NCBI RefSeq assembly: GCF_036226685.1 | Contig: NZ_CP109009.1 | Span: 1,240,001 to 1,304,000 of the forward strand | Direction of reading: 5' to 3' | From: Streptomyces sp. NBC_00690 | GTDB lineage: Bacteria > Actinomycetota > Actinomycetes > Streptomycetales > Streptomycetaceae | Length of the DNA stretch: 64,000 nucleotides | Part shown: positions 43,789 through 53,073 of the stretch, one piece after another | How positions within the stretch are numbered: the first letter of the stretch is position 1 | How the letters are laid out: every line of letters begins with the position of its first letter | Made by a program: the position numbers and the translations under genes | Notes under the pieces: generated by a model | What the model was told of the DNA's origin: nothing | Seen by the model: only the letters and a program-made list of their open reading frames with translations | The model's database searches: none

Positions 43789-44748
43789 TTAGTTTTTGTG
43801 GTTGTTGATGTGGGTGGTGAGTTGGGGGATGACGGTGAAGAGGTCGCCGATGATGCCGTAGTCGGCGAGGTCGAAGATGGGCGCTTCGGGGTCTTTGTTG
43901 ATGGCGATGATGGTTTTGGAGGTTTGCATGCCGGCGCGGTGTTGGATGGCGCCGGAGATGCCGGTGGCGATGTAGAGGTGGGGGGAGACGGTTTTGCCGG
44001 TTTGGCCGATTTGGTGGGTGTGGGGGTACCAGCCGGCGTCGACGGCGGCGCGGGAGGCGCCGACGGCTGCTCCGAGGGTGTCGGCGAGGGTTTCGATGAG
44101 GTGGAAGTTTTCTTGGGAGGCGAGTCCGCGTCCGCCGGAGACGATGATGGTGGCTTCGGTGAGTTCGGGGCGTCCGGTGGTGGTGCGGGGTGTGTGTTGG
44201 GTGATGGTGGTGGTGGGGTGTTTGGTGGGTGTGGGGTTGAGGGTGTGGTGGGTGGGTGTGGTGGGGTGGGTTTGGGGGGTGGTGGAGTTGGGTTTGATGG
44301 TGATGATGGGGGTGCCGTGGGTGGTGTGGGATTGGGTGGTGTAGGTGGCGGCGAAGGCGGTTTGGGTGGTTTGGGGGCCGTGGGGTGTGGGGGTGAGGTC
44401 GGTGGCGTCGGTGATGAGGCCGGAGTTGGTGCGGAGGGCGAGGCGGGCGGCGATTTCTTTGTTGTCGGGGGTGGAGGTGAGGAGGACGGTGGTGGGTTGG
44501 GTGTCGGTGTAGGCGGTGTGGAGGGCGTGGGTGTGGGGGGTGGTGTGGTGTTGGGTGTATTCGGGGGTGTTGTGGGTGTAGATGTGGGTGGCGCCGTATT
44601 CGGCGAGGGTGGTGTGGGTGTTTTCGGCGCCGGGGCCGAGGACGAGGGCGATGGGGTCGCCGAATTGGCGGGCGAGGGTGAGGAGTTCGAGGGTGGGTTT
44701 GCGGACGGTGCCTTCGTGGTGGTCGACGTAGACGAGGACGTTAGCCAT
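43789..44748 (-). CDS. etfA: Electron transfer flavoprotein subunit alpha
   Basis: 319 aa. The N-terminus [20 protein letters not shown] is intact. The C-terminal FAD domain is strongly conserved: [53 protein letters not shown], and [19 protein letters not shown]. It pairs with EtfB to carry electrons from acyl-CoA-type dehydrogenases to ETF-quinone oxidoreductase. The middle part (about 55-200) is replaced by Thr/His/Pro/Gln-rich sequence, with an A/C-rich coding strand. All C-terminal FAD residues remain, so it is probably functional. It follows etfB by 97 bp on the same strand. The stop is TAA. Confidence 0.9.
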   Translation of the reverse strand: MANVLVYVDHHEGTVRKPTLELLTLARQFGDPIALVLGPGAENTHTTLAEYGATHIYTHNTPEYTQHHTTPHTHALHTAYTDTQPTTVLLTSTPDNKEIAARLALRTNSGLITDATDLTPTPHGPQTTQTAFAATYTTQSHTTHGTPIITIKPNSTTPQTHPTTPTHHTLNPTPTKHPTTTITQHTPRTTTGRPELTEATIIVSGGRGLASQENFHLIETLADTLGAAVGASRAAVDAGWYPHTHQIGQTGKTVSPHLYIATGISGAIQHRAGMQTSKTIIAINKDPEAPIFDLADYGIIGDLFTVIPQLTTHINNHKN

Positions 44749-44845
44749 GGGTTTCCTTCAACTCCTGCACGGGGCGCGACGCGACGCGGGGCGACATGGG
44801 GCGGGGCGACGTGGTGTGGCGGGGCGGGGTGTGGTGTGGGGTGGG

Positions 44846-45631
44846 TTAGATGAATTTGTGGGTGGCGAGGTAGTCGGCGATCTGTCGGCCGCCTTCGCCT
44901 TCGTCCTTGACGATGGTTCCCGCGCTGCGGGCGGGTCGTGCGGTGACGTCGTCCACGGTTGTCCATGCTCCGGTGTGGCCGACCTGTTCGGCGTCCAGGC
45001 CCAGATCGTCTAGATCCCAGGTGGTGACCGGCTTCTTCTTCGCCGCCATGATCCCCTTGAACGACGGGTAGCGTGCTTCGCCCGACTGGTCGGTCACCGA
45101 CACCACCGCCGGTAGGGGTGCTTCCAACACCAACGACGCCGCATCACCATCACGACGCCCCACCACCACACCGTCCACCAACGACACCTCGGACAACAAC
45201 GTCACCTGAGCCACCCCCAACCGCTCAGCCAACAACGCCGGCAACACCCCCATCACCCCATCCGTCGACGCCATCCCACACACCACCAAATCGAACCCCA
45301 CCTTCTCCACCGCCGCCGCAACCACCAACGACGTCCCCATCACATCCGACCCACGCACCCCCTCATCCTCCACATGCACCCCACGATCCACCCCCATCGA
45401 CAACGCCTTCCGCACCGCATCCCGAGCATCCTCAGGACCCACCGTCAACACCGTCACCTCAGCCCCATCCACCCCCTCCGCCAACCGCAACGCCTGCTCC
45501 ACCGCATACTCATCCAACTCCGACAACAACCCATCCACACCCACACGATCCACCACCAAATCCTCACCAAACCCCCGATCACCCGAAGCATCCGGCACAT
45601 ACTTCACACACACCACAATCCGCAAACTCAC
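44846..45631 (-). CDS. etfB: Electron transfer flavoprotein subunit beta
   Basis: 261 aa. Start: GTG at 45631, with AGGAGG 7 nt upstream. Typical features are [50 protein letters not shown], and the AMP/FAD-handling [20 protein letters not shown]. The N-terminal two-thirds of the coding strand is G/T-rich (Val, Leu as GTG and TTG), opposite to the A/C-rich coding strand of etfA downstream. The gene is otherwise complete and should form the ETF heterodimer with EtfA. Confidence 0.92.
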   Translation of the reverse strand: MSLRIVVCVKYVPDASGDRGFGEDLVVDRVGVDGLLSELDEYAVEQALRLAEGVDGAEVTVLTVGPEDARDAVRKALSMGVDRGVHVEDEGVRGSDVMGTSLVVAAAVEKVGFDLVVCGMASTDGVMGVLPALLAERLGVAQVTLLSEVSLVDGVVVGRRDGDAASLVLEAPLPAVVSVTDQSGEARYPSFKGIMAAKKKPVTTWDLDDLGLDAEQVGHTGAWTTVDDVTARPARSAGTIVKDEGEGGRQIADYLATHKFI

Positions 45632-46547
45632 AACCAAACCTCCTACTGAAACGGCTTCTGCCGAGCGGTCTTGACGTCGGACGAGCGACTACCTCCTCGG
45701 CAGCCCTCGACCCCGAACTGGAAGTGTCCGGTCGAGACGGGCACACCCCGAGTCAAACGTTACTCACCAGTACGGTCCTTAACCTACCCGCTGCGCAGGC
45801 TCCGAGAACTGTGACCTTGCCAACGCGACCCGAACGGGGTGCCGGCGGCGCCCAATGGCCCGAACATGGCATGACACTCCGTACGTTCGCCGCATCGCTC
45901 GGGATCCGGCGGCCAGACACAAAAGGGCAGACCAGCCGCGCCGGGTTCCATCGAAGGGCGGCGCACCTGCCTGGTCCGGATTCCATCGAGTCGGGGTGCG
46001 AAGAGCGTCACTTCCCCCTTGGTGAAGGTCATCAATCGGGCCCTCTGGATGTTCATCGGGCACCCGGAACCCGGTCGCCCTTCTGGGGCGAAAACTCGCC
46101 AACTCAAAAAGGTGTTCGCCCATCCCAAAATCGGCATCTGCGGCCCGATGGCGAACGCGGTGAGCACAGCGGCCGTGAAGGCGGCAAGCCCTTCACCGTG
46201 GGCGGCGAGGGCCCGCGACTCCGCCGCCTGACATCAAAAGGAAGAGTCGAGCAGCTCAGCCAAGGTTTTCCGCTGATGGTCAACATCCATCGAGGCAGTC
46301 GCGGGGAGGTCGCCCGGCCGGGCGAGTGGAGCTCCTTGGGTGGCCCGCCGGCCCCGCTGTACATGGGGAGTACAGTCAAGTACGGCCGGAAATGTTCGAC
46401 GTGACAAGAATCTCGCACGCCAAAGTCTCCAGGACTGGTCAGCGCGACGCACATGGGGCACGATCTGCCACAGTGCCGAAAAACCTACGGCTGCGTAACT
46501 TCCACCGGGCGAACCCTCCCCGGGCACGACAGAAGGGTCCTCCCCAG
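45632..46547. other. Long intergenic region, no gene supported
   Basis: About 915 bp between the divergent starts of etfB and the acyltransferase. Frames on both strands (for example 45779-46123 minus and 46019-46231 plus) show no family resemblance. A weak TACT-N4-AGTA palindrome lies at 45761-45772. Promoters of both genes should lie here. Confidence 0.5.
45761..45772. promoter_or_regulatory. Weak palindrome upstream of etfBA
   Basis: TACTCACCAGTA has 4-bp perfect arms. It lies 130 bp upstream of the etfB start. Similar TTACTN4AGTAA-type sites are used by TetR regulators of acyl-CoA dehydrogenase genes in actinobacteria, but the match here is short. Confidence 0.25.
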
Positions 46548-47270
46548 ATGGCAGAGTTGGTCTATCGACCGGTCGTCGGCGCCGCGCTCACGTTGTTCAA
46601 GGCACTCGACCTGAAGATCGACACTCAAGGTGCCCAGAACATCCCCCGCACGGGCGGTGCCGTTCTGGTCAGCAACCACATCAGCTATCTGGACTTCATC
46701 TTCGCCGGGCTCACCGCGCTCCCCCAGAAGCGGCTGGTCCGCTTCATGGCCAAGGACGCGGTCTTTCGCCACAAGGTGTCGGGACCGTTGATGCGCGGAA
46801 TGAAGCACATTCCGGTGGACCGCGATCAAGGTGAGGCCGCATACAAGCTGGCCCTTGAATCCCTGCGTTCCGGCGAGATCATCGGTGTGTTCCCCGAGGC
46901 GACCATCTCGCAGTCGTTCACCTTGAAGTCATTCAAGTCCGGTGCGGTCCGCATGGCGCAAGAGGCGGGCGTACCGCTGATCCCGGTCGCACTCTGGGGC
47001 ACGCAGCGGCTGTGGACCAAGGGGCGCCCGCGCAACTTCCGGCGCAGCCACATCCCCGTCACCATCCGCGTGGGCGAGCCCATCGAGGCTCCCAAGGACC
47101 AGTACGCGGGTGCGATCACCCGTCGGGTGCGCGAGCGGGTGCAGGAACTGCTCGAAGATGCCCAGCGCGCTTACCCCGTGCGCCCCAAGGATGCCTCGGA
47201 CACCTGGTGGGTCCCGGCGCACCTCGGGGGGACGGCGCCGACTCCGGCCGAGGTGCGCGAGGCTCGCTGA
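46548..47270 (+). CDS. Lysophospholipid acyltransferase (PlsC family)
   Basis: 240 aa. PlsC motifs: block I SNHISYLDF (H-x4-D), block II-like FMAKDAVFRH, block III FPEATISQSFTLKSFKSGAV (variant of FPEGTRS) and block IV VPLIPVALWGTQ. It transfers acyl chains to lysophosphatidate or a related acceptor at the cytoplasmic membrane, as in phospholipid synthesis. The ATG at 46548 gives the usual MAELVYRPVVG. The C-terminal 25 residues are Pro/Gly-rich. It is convergent with the B3/B4 gene. Confidence 0.9.
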   Translation: MAELVYRPVVGAALTLFKALDLKIDTQGAQNIPRTGGAVLVSNHISYLDFIFAGLTALPQKRLVRFMAKDAVFRHKVSGPLMRGMKHIPVDRDQGEAAYKLALESLRSGEIIGVFPEATISQSFTLKSFKSGAVRMAQEAGVPLIPVALWGTQRLWTKGRPRNFRRSHIPVTIRVGEPIEAPKDQYAGAITRRVRERVQELLEDAQRAYPVRPKDASDTWWVPAHLGGTAPTPAEVREAR

Positions 47271-47306
47271 GCAACCGTCGAACGTTTCTCTCGACGAGGC
47301 GGCCGG

Positions 47307-48014
47307 TCAGTGCGGCGGGTGCACGATGATCCGCACCCCGGGGCTCACCTTCTCCAGCGCTTCGACGAGTTCGGCGCCGGCCGCTTCCAGTTCCGCGCGG
47401 GACATCGGGGGCAGTGACTCCAGGAGGAAGACGGCATTGACCGACTCCTCCGTGAGTCGGGTGCGGGGCCCTTGCCGCCAGTTCCACCGGCGGCAGGTGA
47501 CGCCCGTGTCGTCGCGCCAGATGACCTAGCCCGGTTCCGGGTGCTCCACCGTCTCTTGGCCGGCCGCGAGCGTGGCGAATGTTTCCTGTCCGGTGGCTCG
47601 CACCAGCCGCATCCTTTCCGCGATGTGGTCGAGGTCCTCGCCTCCGACGGGAATCAGATGGGCCACGCTGATCGCGTTGTAGAGGTCGACCAGACGGTTG
47701 ATGCGAGGGAGTCCGCCGTCCGTGAGAGCCCTCTTCGCCAGGGCCTCGGCGGAATTTCGCGTCCGGGAGGGCTTGGCGCCGAAGGCGGTGTAGGCCGCTC
47801 GCCAGGCGATCATGTGCGAGTCCTCGTGCGGGGCGCGTCCGTCGAGGCGTACGGCCAACCGGCGTGCGGCGTCGTCCAGCAAGGCCGAACTCGCGTCGTC
47901 GCTGGGCCCGTTCAGCAGGCCGTGCGCCTCGATGGCGAGATGGGTGAAGCCGGGAGCGAGAGCCGCTACGTCGGGGGAGACATCAAGGGTGAGCGCCATG
48001 CCGGAGTGCCTCAT
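47307..48014 (-). pseudogene. B3/B4 tRNA-synthetase-domain protein interrupted by an in-frame amber codon
   Basis: The frame from ATG 48014 gives 162 aa (ending FATLAAGQETVEHPEPG) and a TAG at 47526-47528. The same frame then runs on for 72 sense codons (VIWRDDTGVTCRRWNWRQGP, then LTEESVNAVFLLESLPPM) to a TGA at 47307-47309. Together this is 235 residues, the expected size for a PheRS B3/B4-type domain protein, and the part after the stop has coherent B3/B4 sequence (RWNWRQG, ESVNAVFLLE). TAG is one change from GAG. Such freestanding domains are linked to tRNA editing or amino-acid quality control. Either a recent nonsense mutation, sequence error, or readthrough explains this. Confidence 0.8.
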
Positions 48015-48595
48015 AGTTCTCTGGGGAGGTGGAGCCAGAGCGATTCACGATCGCTTGCGGTGGTGAGCGCGCGAAGCACTACCGGATGCGGTTCAGCGTA
48101 CAGTACCGGATAGTCCACTTCATTGGACTCTGGGTTCACGGTGAAGGCCAGTCGCTCCCCGCCGAGTGAGAACCGGGCGTCGACGCCTGGCTTGTTGCCG
48201 CGCGGATCCTGTCGCGCCCATTCACCCCCGTTCGACATCCGTACGGCGACCAGGCCGTGGATCACCCCGAGGTTCTGGTAGCAGAGCGCCGTGGGGATGC
48301 CTTCGGCCCGGAGGAGCGCCGCCAGGGCGTGGGCCTTCGCGTAGCAGATACCCGTCCGCAGTCTCAGCACGTCAGAGGCGCGCCAGGTCACACGGGGGTC
48401 GTCGGCGTCGTGGGAGTGCGGCACTTCATCGCGTACGAAGTCGAAGGCGGCCTCGGCGTACGCCGAGGGGTCATCGTGGGCAACCGACGAGCGGAGGTCG
48501 GCAGCGATCTCCCGCACCAGCGGGTGCTGGTGATCGACGGCCTCGCTCGCCGCCAGATAGGCAGCGATGTCCGGGTCCTGCTGAATGAGCTTCAT
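48011..48595 (-). CDS. Transglutaminase-like cysteine protease-fold protein
   Basis: 194 aa. The catalytic triad is visible: C84 in RTGICYAKAHALAALLRAEG, H113 in VIHGLVAVR and D130 in ARQDPRG. ATG at 48595 gives MKLIQQDPDIAAYLAASEAV. Such small transglutaminase-core proteins may act as proteases, amidases or cross-linking enzymes. The TGA overlaps the ATG of the downstream B3/B4 gene by 4 bp (ATGA), so the two are translationally coupled, suggesting a joint function. Confidence 0.82.
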   Translation of the reverse strand: MKLIQQDPDIAAYLAASEAVDHQHPLVREIAADLRSSVAHDDPSAYAEAAFDFVRDEVPHSHDADDPRVTWRASDVLRLRTGICYAKAHALAALLRAEGIPTALCYQNLGVIHGLVAVRMSNGGEWARQDPRGNKPGVDARFSLGGERLAFTVNPESNEVDYPVLYAEPHPVVLRALTTASDRESLWLHLPREL

Positions 48596-48672
48596 GCCCG
48601 TCGACCCTAAGCAAGCAGCCGACCGGATGCAATACATTTCCGGTCGGCCACATATTCATGCATAGGTCGGCG

Positions 48673-49734
48673 CTAGTGCGCCATCTCTTCCTTCAGCGCC
48701 TGGACGAAGGAGTCGACGTCGTCCTCGGAGGTGTCGAAGGAACACATCCAGCGGACGTCCCCCGCGGTCTCGTCCCAGAAGTAGAACCGGAAGCGGCGCT
48801 GCAAACGGCGGCTGACATCATGGGGCAGCCGGGCGAACACCGCATTGGCCTGGACGGGGTGGAGGATCTCCACTCCGTCGACGTCGCGCACTCCGGCCGC
48901 CAGCCGTTGGGCCATCGAGTTGGAGTGCCGCGCGTTGCGCAGCCACAGATCACGGGCGAGCAGTGCCTCCAGTTGCACGGAGACGAAACGCATCTTCGAG
49001 GCGAGTTGCATGGACATCTTGCGAAGGTGCTTCATATGGCTGACGGCGTCCGGGTTCAGGACGATGACCGCCTCCCCGAACAGCATCCCGTTCTTCGTAC
49101 CACCGAAGGACAGCACGTCCACGCCCACCGCATTGGTGAACGTCCGCATGGGAACGTCCAGCGAGGCGGCGGCATTGGCTATGCGGGCCCCATCGAGATG
49201 GACCTTCATACCCCGCTCATGAGCGTGCTCGACGATGGCGCGGATCTCACCGGGCGTGTAGACCGTGCCCAGTTCGGTGTTCTGGGTGATGGACACGACC
49301 TGCGGCATCGCACGGTGCTCGTCCTCCCAACCCCATGCCTGTCGGTCGATGAGCTCGGGGGTGAGTTTCCCGTCCTCCGTGGGCACGGTGAGGAGCTTCA
49401 GCCCGCCCATGCGTTCGGGCGCACCGCCTTCGTCGACGTTGATGTGTGCGCTCTCGGCACAGATCACCGCGCCCCAGCGGTCGGTCAGCGCCTGGAGGGC
49501 GGTGACGTTGGCGCCGGTGCCGTTGAAGACGGGGAACGCCTCGGCCGTAGAACCGAAGTGGCTGTGCATCAGCCGCTGAAGGTGGTCCGTGTACTCGTCC
49601 TCGCCGTAGGAGACCTGGTGGCCGCCGTTGGCGAGGGCGAGTGCGGCCAGGACCTCTGGGTGCGCCCCCGCGTAGTTGTCGCTGGCGAAGCCACGGAGCG
49701 CGGGGTCGTGATGGCGTCGTGCGTCGGTCTTCAC
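48673..49734 (-). CDS. Low-specificity threonine aldolase family protein
   Basis: 353 aa. Fold-type I PLP enzyme: FASDNYAGAHPEVLAALALA, the substrate region VFNGTGANVTALQALT, SAHINVDEGGAPERMGG, HLDGARIANAAASLDV with the PLP Asp, and the Schiff-base lysine in SFGGTKNGMLFGEAV. It cleaves L-threonine or L-allo-threonine to glycine and acetaldehyde, or related beta-hydroxy amino acids. The GTG start overlaps the stop of the upstream SDR gene by 4 bp (GTGA). It is the last gene of a three-gene operon. Confidence 0.9.
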   Translation of the reverse strand: MKTDARRHHDPALRGFASDNYAGAHPEVLAALALANGGHQVSYGEDEYTDHLQRLMHSHFGSTAEAFPVFNGTGANVTALQALTDRWGAVICAESAHINVDEGGAPERMGGLKLLTVPTEDGKLTPELIDRQAWGWEDEHRAMPQVVSITQNTELGTVYTPGEIRAIVEHAHERGMKVHLDGARIANAAASLDVPMRTFTNAVGVDVLSFGGTKNGMLFGEAVIVLNPDAVSHMKHLRKMSMQLASKMRFVSVQLEALLARDLWLRNARHSNSMAQRLAAGVRDVDGVEILHPVQANAVFARLPHDVSRRLQRRFRFYFWDETAGDVRWMCSFDTSEDDVDSFVQALKEEMAH

Positions 49735-50483
49735 GGTCGGGGCGTCAGCCACAGGCGCTGTCCGTTCACTTCTGCGGCCGACCGGTCCCAGACGCCGGCG
49801 ATGGATTCGGCCAGTTCGGCCACGTCCGTGAAGCCCGCGAACTTCGCGTTCGGGCGTTCGGCGCGCATCGCGTCGTGGACCAGGGCCTTGACGACCAGGA
49901 TGGCGGCTGCGGCCTTGGGGCCCTGGTCGCCTCCGGCCTTGCCGAACGCATCGGCGAGTGCCAACGTCCACGCCTCGGCTGCGGCCTTGGCCGAAGCGTA
50001 GGCGGCGTTGCCCGCCGTGGGACTGCTCGCGCCGGCGGCGCTGATCAGTAGGTACCGGCCGCGATCGCTGCGCTGCAGTCCGTCGTGGAAGGCGAGGCTG
50101 GTGCTCTGGACGGTACGGATGAGCAGTCGCTCCAGGACGTCCCAGTCCCCCAATTCGGTGGCGGCGAAGGACGAGCTTCCCCGCCAGCCGCCGACCAGAT
50201 GGACCAGTCCGTCGATCCGACCGAACTCCTTCTCCGTCTTGTCGGCCCATTCGCGGGTGGCGGCGAGATCGAGGAGGTCGACGGTGTCACCGGTGACGGT
50301 CGCTCCGCCGTGGGCGTAGCGAGCGGCGTCGACCGCGGAGGCCAGGCGCTCCGGGTCGGCGTCGGACCCCACCACGATCGCCCCGGCCTCGGCCAGTCGC
50401 AGCAGGGTCGCCCGACCAGCGGGGCCTGCTGCTCCGGCGACCGCGATGACGGCACCTTCCAACGGACCGCCTGCGTTCGTCAT
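49731..50483 (-). CDS. Short-chain dehydrogenase/reductase
   Basis: 250 aa. NAD(P) motif VIAVAGAAGPAGRATLLRLA, NAG-like segment LVHLVGGWRG, catalytic region YLLISAAGASSPTAGNAAYA and SAKAAAEAW with the Tyr-x3-Lys (YASAK). The N-terminus differs slightly from the classical TGxxxGxG. The ATG at 50483 follows AGGAGG with 8-nt spacing. It starts 27 bp after the DUF6421 stop and overlaps the aldolase gene by 4 bp, so the three are one transcript. Confidence 0.88.
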   Translation of the reverse strand: MTNAGGPLEGAVIAVAGAAGPAGRATLLRLAEAGAIVVGSDADPERLASAVDAARYAHGGATVTGDTVDLLDLAATREWADKTEKEFGRIDGLVHLVGGWRGSSSFAATELGDWDVLERLLIRTVQSTSLAFHDGLQRSDRGRYLLISAAGASSPTAGNAAYASAKAAAEAWTLALADAFGKAGGDQGPKAAAAILVVKALVHDAMRAERPNAKFAGFTDVAELAESIAGVWDRSAAEVNGQRLWLTPRP

Positions 50484-50509
50484 ACTCGTCGCCTCCTGTG
50501 TACGTATGC

Positions 50510-51925
50510 TCACGCGGCTGCCCCGGGAGCGGCTTCGACGTTCCGGGTGCGCTCTGCGGTGATCCCCTTCGTGGAGGCGATCACGTTCTTCAGCTTCTTG
50601 GCGAGTGCCTCGTAGAACATGCTGAGCGGGAACTCGTCGGGAAGCACGTCGTCCACCAGTTTACGAGGGGGCTGGGTCAGGTCGAGGGCGTCGGGACCCT
50701 TGGCCCAGCGGGAGCCGGGGTGCGGGGCGAGGTAGGTGGAGACCAGCTCGTACGCCGCGAACCAGTGGACGAGCTTGGGGCGGTCGATGCCGTCGCGGTA
50801 GAGCTGCTCGATCTCGCCGCAGAGCTGGTTCGTGACCTGGGGCGCCCGCTCCCAGTCGATCTTCAGTGTGTTGTCGGTCCAACGCACCACGTCGTGCTTG
50901 TGGAGGTAGGCGAAGAGGAGCTGGCCGCCGAGACCGTCGTAGTTGCGCACGCGCTCGCCGGTGACGGGGAACCGGAACATGCGGTCGAAGAGGACGGCGT
51001 ACTGGACGTCCCGCCCCTGCGCGACACCGTCGGCCTCCAGGTGCACGGCCTCCTTGAAGGCCGTGAGGTCGCAGCGCAGCTCCTCCAGCCCGTACATCCA
51101 AAACGGCTGCCGCTGCTTGATCATGAACGGGTCGAACGGCAGGTCTCCATGGCTGTGGGTGCGATCGTGGACCATGTCCCACAGGACGAACGCCTCTTGG
51201 CAGCGCTGCTGGTCCTCCACCATCTCCTCGATGTCCGCGGGGAGTTCGAGGCCGAGGATGTCGACGGCGGCGGTGGTGACGGCGCGGAAGCGCGCGGCCT
51301 CGCGGTCACAGAAGATACCGCCCCAGGTGAAGCGTTCGGGAGCCTCGCGGACGGCGATGGTCTCCGGGAAGAGCACCGCGGAGTTGGTGTCGTAGCCGGA
51401 GGTGAAGTCTTCGAAGGTGATGCCGCAGAAGAGGGGGTTGTCGTACCGCGTCCGCTCCAGTTCGGCGAGCCACTCGGGCCAGACCATGCGCAGCACGACC
51501 GCTTCGAGATTGCGGTCCGGATTGCCGTTCTGCGTGTACATCGGGAAGACCACCAGGTGCTGGAGGCCGTCCGCACGTGAAGCGGCGGGCTGGAAGGCGA
51601 GGAGGGAGTCGAGGAAGTCCGGCACGCCGAAGGCGCCGTCGGCCCACTTGCGCAGATCCGCTACGAGCGCGCGGTGATATTCGGCGTCGTGCGGAAGGAG
51701 GGGGGAGAGTTCCTCGACCGCATCGGCGACCTGGCCGAGCACGGTCTCGGCGCCGGCGCGGGTCGGTGCGTCGTCGGCGTCGAGGTCGATCGAGCCGTCC
51801 TTGGACTGCCAGCCTCGGATCTCCTCGACGGCATTCTTGAGCCGGGGCCAAGCCGGGTGGTCCACCACCCGGTCGGCAATGGATATGGCCGCTACAACAG
51901 CGTCCTGCACAAGAATTTCCGTCAT
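50510..51925 (-). CDS. DUF6421 family protein
   Basis: 471 aa, soluble. Recognised by DRVVDHPAWPRLKNAVEEIR, FPMYTQNGNPDRNLEAVVLR, WDMVHDRTHSHGDLPFDPFM (with His-rich possible metal site) and the C-terminal DEFPLSMFYEALAKKLKNVI. Function is unknown. GGAGGAAG precedes the ATG with 7-nt spacing. It is the first gene of an operon with an SDR and a threonine aldolase, pointing to a shared metabolic pathway. Confidence 0.85.
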   Translation of the reverse strand: MTEILVQDAVVAAISIADRVVDHPAWPRLKNAVEEIRGWQSKDGSIDLDADDAPTRAGAETVLGQVADAVEELSPLLPHDAEYHRALVADLRKWADGAFGVPDFLDSLLAFQPAASRADGLQHLVVFPMYTQNGNPDRNLEAVVLRMVWPEWLAELERTRYDNPLFCGITFEDFTSGYDTNSAVLFPETIAVREAPERFTWGGIFCDREAARFRAVTTAAVDILGLELPADIEEMVEDQQRCQEAFVLWDMVHDRTHSHGDLPFDPFMIKQRQPFWMYGLEELRCDLTAFKEAVHLEADGVAQGRDVQYAVLFDRMFRFPVTGERVRNYDGLGGQLLFAYLHKHDVVRWTDNTLKIDWERAPQVTNQLCGEIEQLYRDGIDRPKLVHWFAAYELVSTYLAPHPGSRWAKGPDALDLTQPPRKLVDDVLPDEFPLSMFYEALAKKLKNVIASTKGITAERTRNVEAAPGAAA

Positions 51926-52380
51926 GTCACTTCCTCCACGGGAGAACCTCGCGTCAAGACACCGTATCCATTTAACCTTCTTCCGGACAAGTGGCATCTA
52001 GCAAAATATCCTGCAACTACCCATGATCACCGGAAGGTTTCCGGTGAAGGAAGCTACCCGCGATGTCTTCCGCTATTCATGCTCCGCATCGAGTCGGCAT
52101 CCCGTCACGCCATCGCTCCCTTCTCGCCAGCCGCCAGGCACGACTTTCGGACGTCCCGTCGCGCCCCGGCCACCGTCCGGCGTCAAGCTCCCGGAGGACG
52201 CGCCCACGGACGGGGGACACTCCTTCTTCCAGGGGACCACGAAGCACACCGACAGACCACTTCACCCGACCGTGCGGGCACCATTGCCCGACCCCGTCCG
52301 GCTACTAGGCTGCCTCCTTGCCGAGCGGTGCCGTCAGGCGACGCCGCACGGAATCCGCCGTCGACGGAAGCGAGAGAATC
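51926..52380. other. Divergent intergenic region upstream of DUF6421 and GDPD
   Basis: About 455 bp between the two starts. No frame shows a family. The region is less GC-rich near 51960-52060 and holds a 9-bp perfect inverted repeat (52027-52047), so it should contain the promoters. Confidence 0.55.
52027..52047. promoter_or_regulatory. Perfect inverted repeat upstream of the DUF6421 operon
   Basis: TCACCGGAA (52027-52035), GGT, TTCCGGTGA (52039-52047). Perfect 9-bp arms with a 3-bp centre, about 100 bp upstream of the DUF6421 start. An operator or short hairpin. Confidence 0.5.
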
Positions 52381-53064
52381 TTGACGTTCCTCACCATCGG
52401 TCATCGCGGGGTCATGGGCGTGGAGCCGGAGAACACCCTGCGCTCCTTCATCCGGGCCGAACGGTCCGGGATGGACGCGATCGAGCTGGACCTGCACCTC
52501 AGCAAGGACGGCGCGCTCGTCGTCATGCACGACGCGGACGTGGACCGCACGACCGACGGAAGCGGTCCCATCGCCGAGAAGACACTCGCCGAGGTGCGCG
52601 GACTGGACGCGGGGAAGGGCGAACGGGTACCGGTCTTCGAGGAAGTGCTCGACGCCGTGCAGGCTCCGCTCCAGGCGGAGATCAAGGACGTGGCGGCAGC
52701 CCGCGCGCTCGCCGCGGTCATCCGCCGTCGCGACCTGCTCGACCGGATCACCGTCTCGTCGTTCCATGACGAGGCGGTGGCGGAGATCGCCGCGCTCGTA
52801 CCCGGTGTACAGACCGTGCTGATCGCGAGCAGATGGGAGTCGGACATCGTCGATCGGGCGAAGGCCGTGGGCGCGGGCGCGCTCGCACTCAACATCCGGC
52901 GGCTGACGCTGGAGACCGTGGAACACGCCCACGAGGAAGCGATCGCGGTGATCGGCTGGGTGGTGAACACCCCGGAACACCTTCGACTGGTCCGAGCCCT
53001 GGAACTCGACGGCGCGACCACGGACTACCCGGCGATCAAACGCACCGGACGCTTCACCGCCTAG
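52381..53064 (+). CDS. Glycerophosphodiester phosphodiesterase
   Basis: 227 aa from the TTG at 52381, giving TFLTIGHRGVMGVEPENTL at the usual position; another TTG lies at 52318. Catalytic features: GHRG (His), PENT (Glu), AIELDLHLSKDGALVVMHD (Glu, Asp, His) and DRTTDGSG. A cytoplasmic enzyme that hydrolyses glycerophosphodiesters to glycerol-3-phosphate. No signal peptide. It ends before a strong terminator hairpin and is convergent with a GNAT gene. Confidence 0.85.
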   Translation: MTFLTIGHRGVMGVEPENTLRSFIRAERSGMDAIELDLHLSKDGALVVMHDADVDRTTDGSGPIAEKTLAEVRGLDAGKGERVPVFEEVLDAVQAPLQAEIKDVAAARALAAVIRRRDLLDRITVSSFHDEAVAEIAALVPGVQTVLIASRWESDIVDRAKAVGAGALALNIRRLTLETVEHAHEEAIAVIGWVVNTPEHLRLVRALELDGATTDYPAIKRTGRFTA

Positions 53065-53073
53065 CGGTCACAG

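Noticed and set aside
43798..44853. Gly/Val-rich 351-codon open frame on the plus strand, antisense to etfA
   Set aside because: It is a by-product of the A/C-rich coding strand of etfA; its opposite strand is forced to G/T and therefore has no stops. No motif is present.
45073..46404. 443-codon plus-strand frame
   Set aside because: The first half is the Pro/His/Thr-rich antisense of the G/T-rich etfB coding strand; the second half has no family resemblance.
48658..50001. 447-codon plus-strand frame antisense to threonine aldolase and SDR
   Set aside because: The minus-strand genes have clear catalytic motifs; the antisense frame has none.
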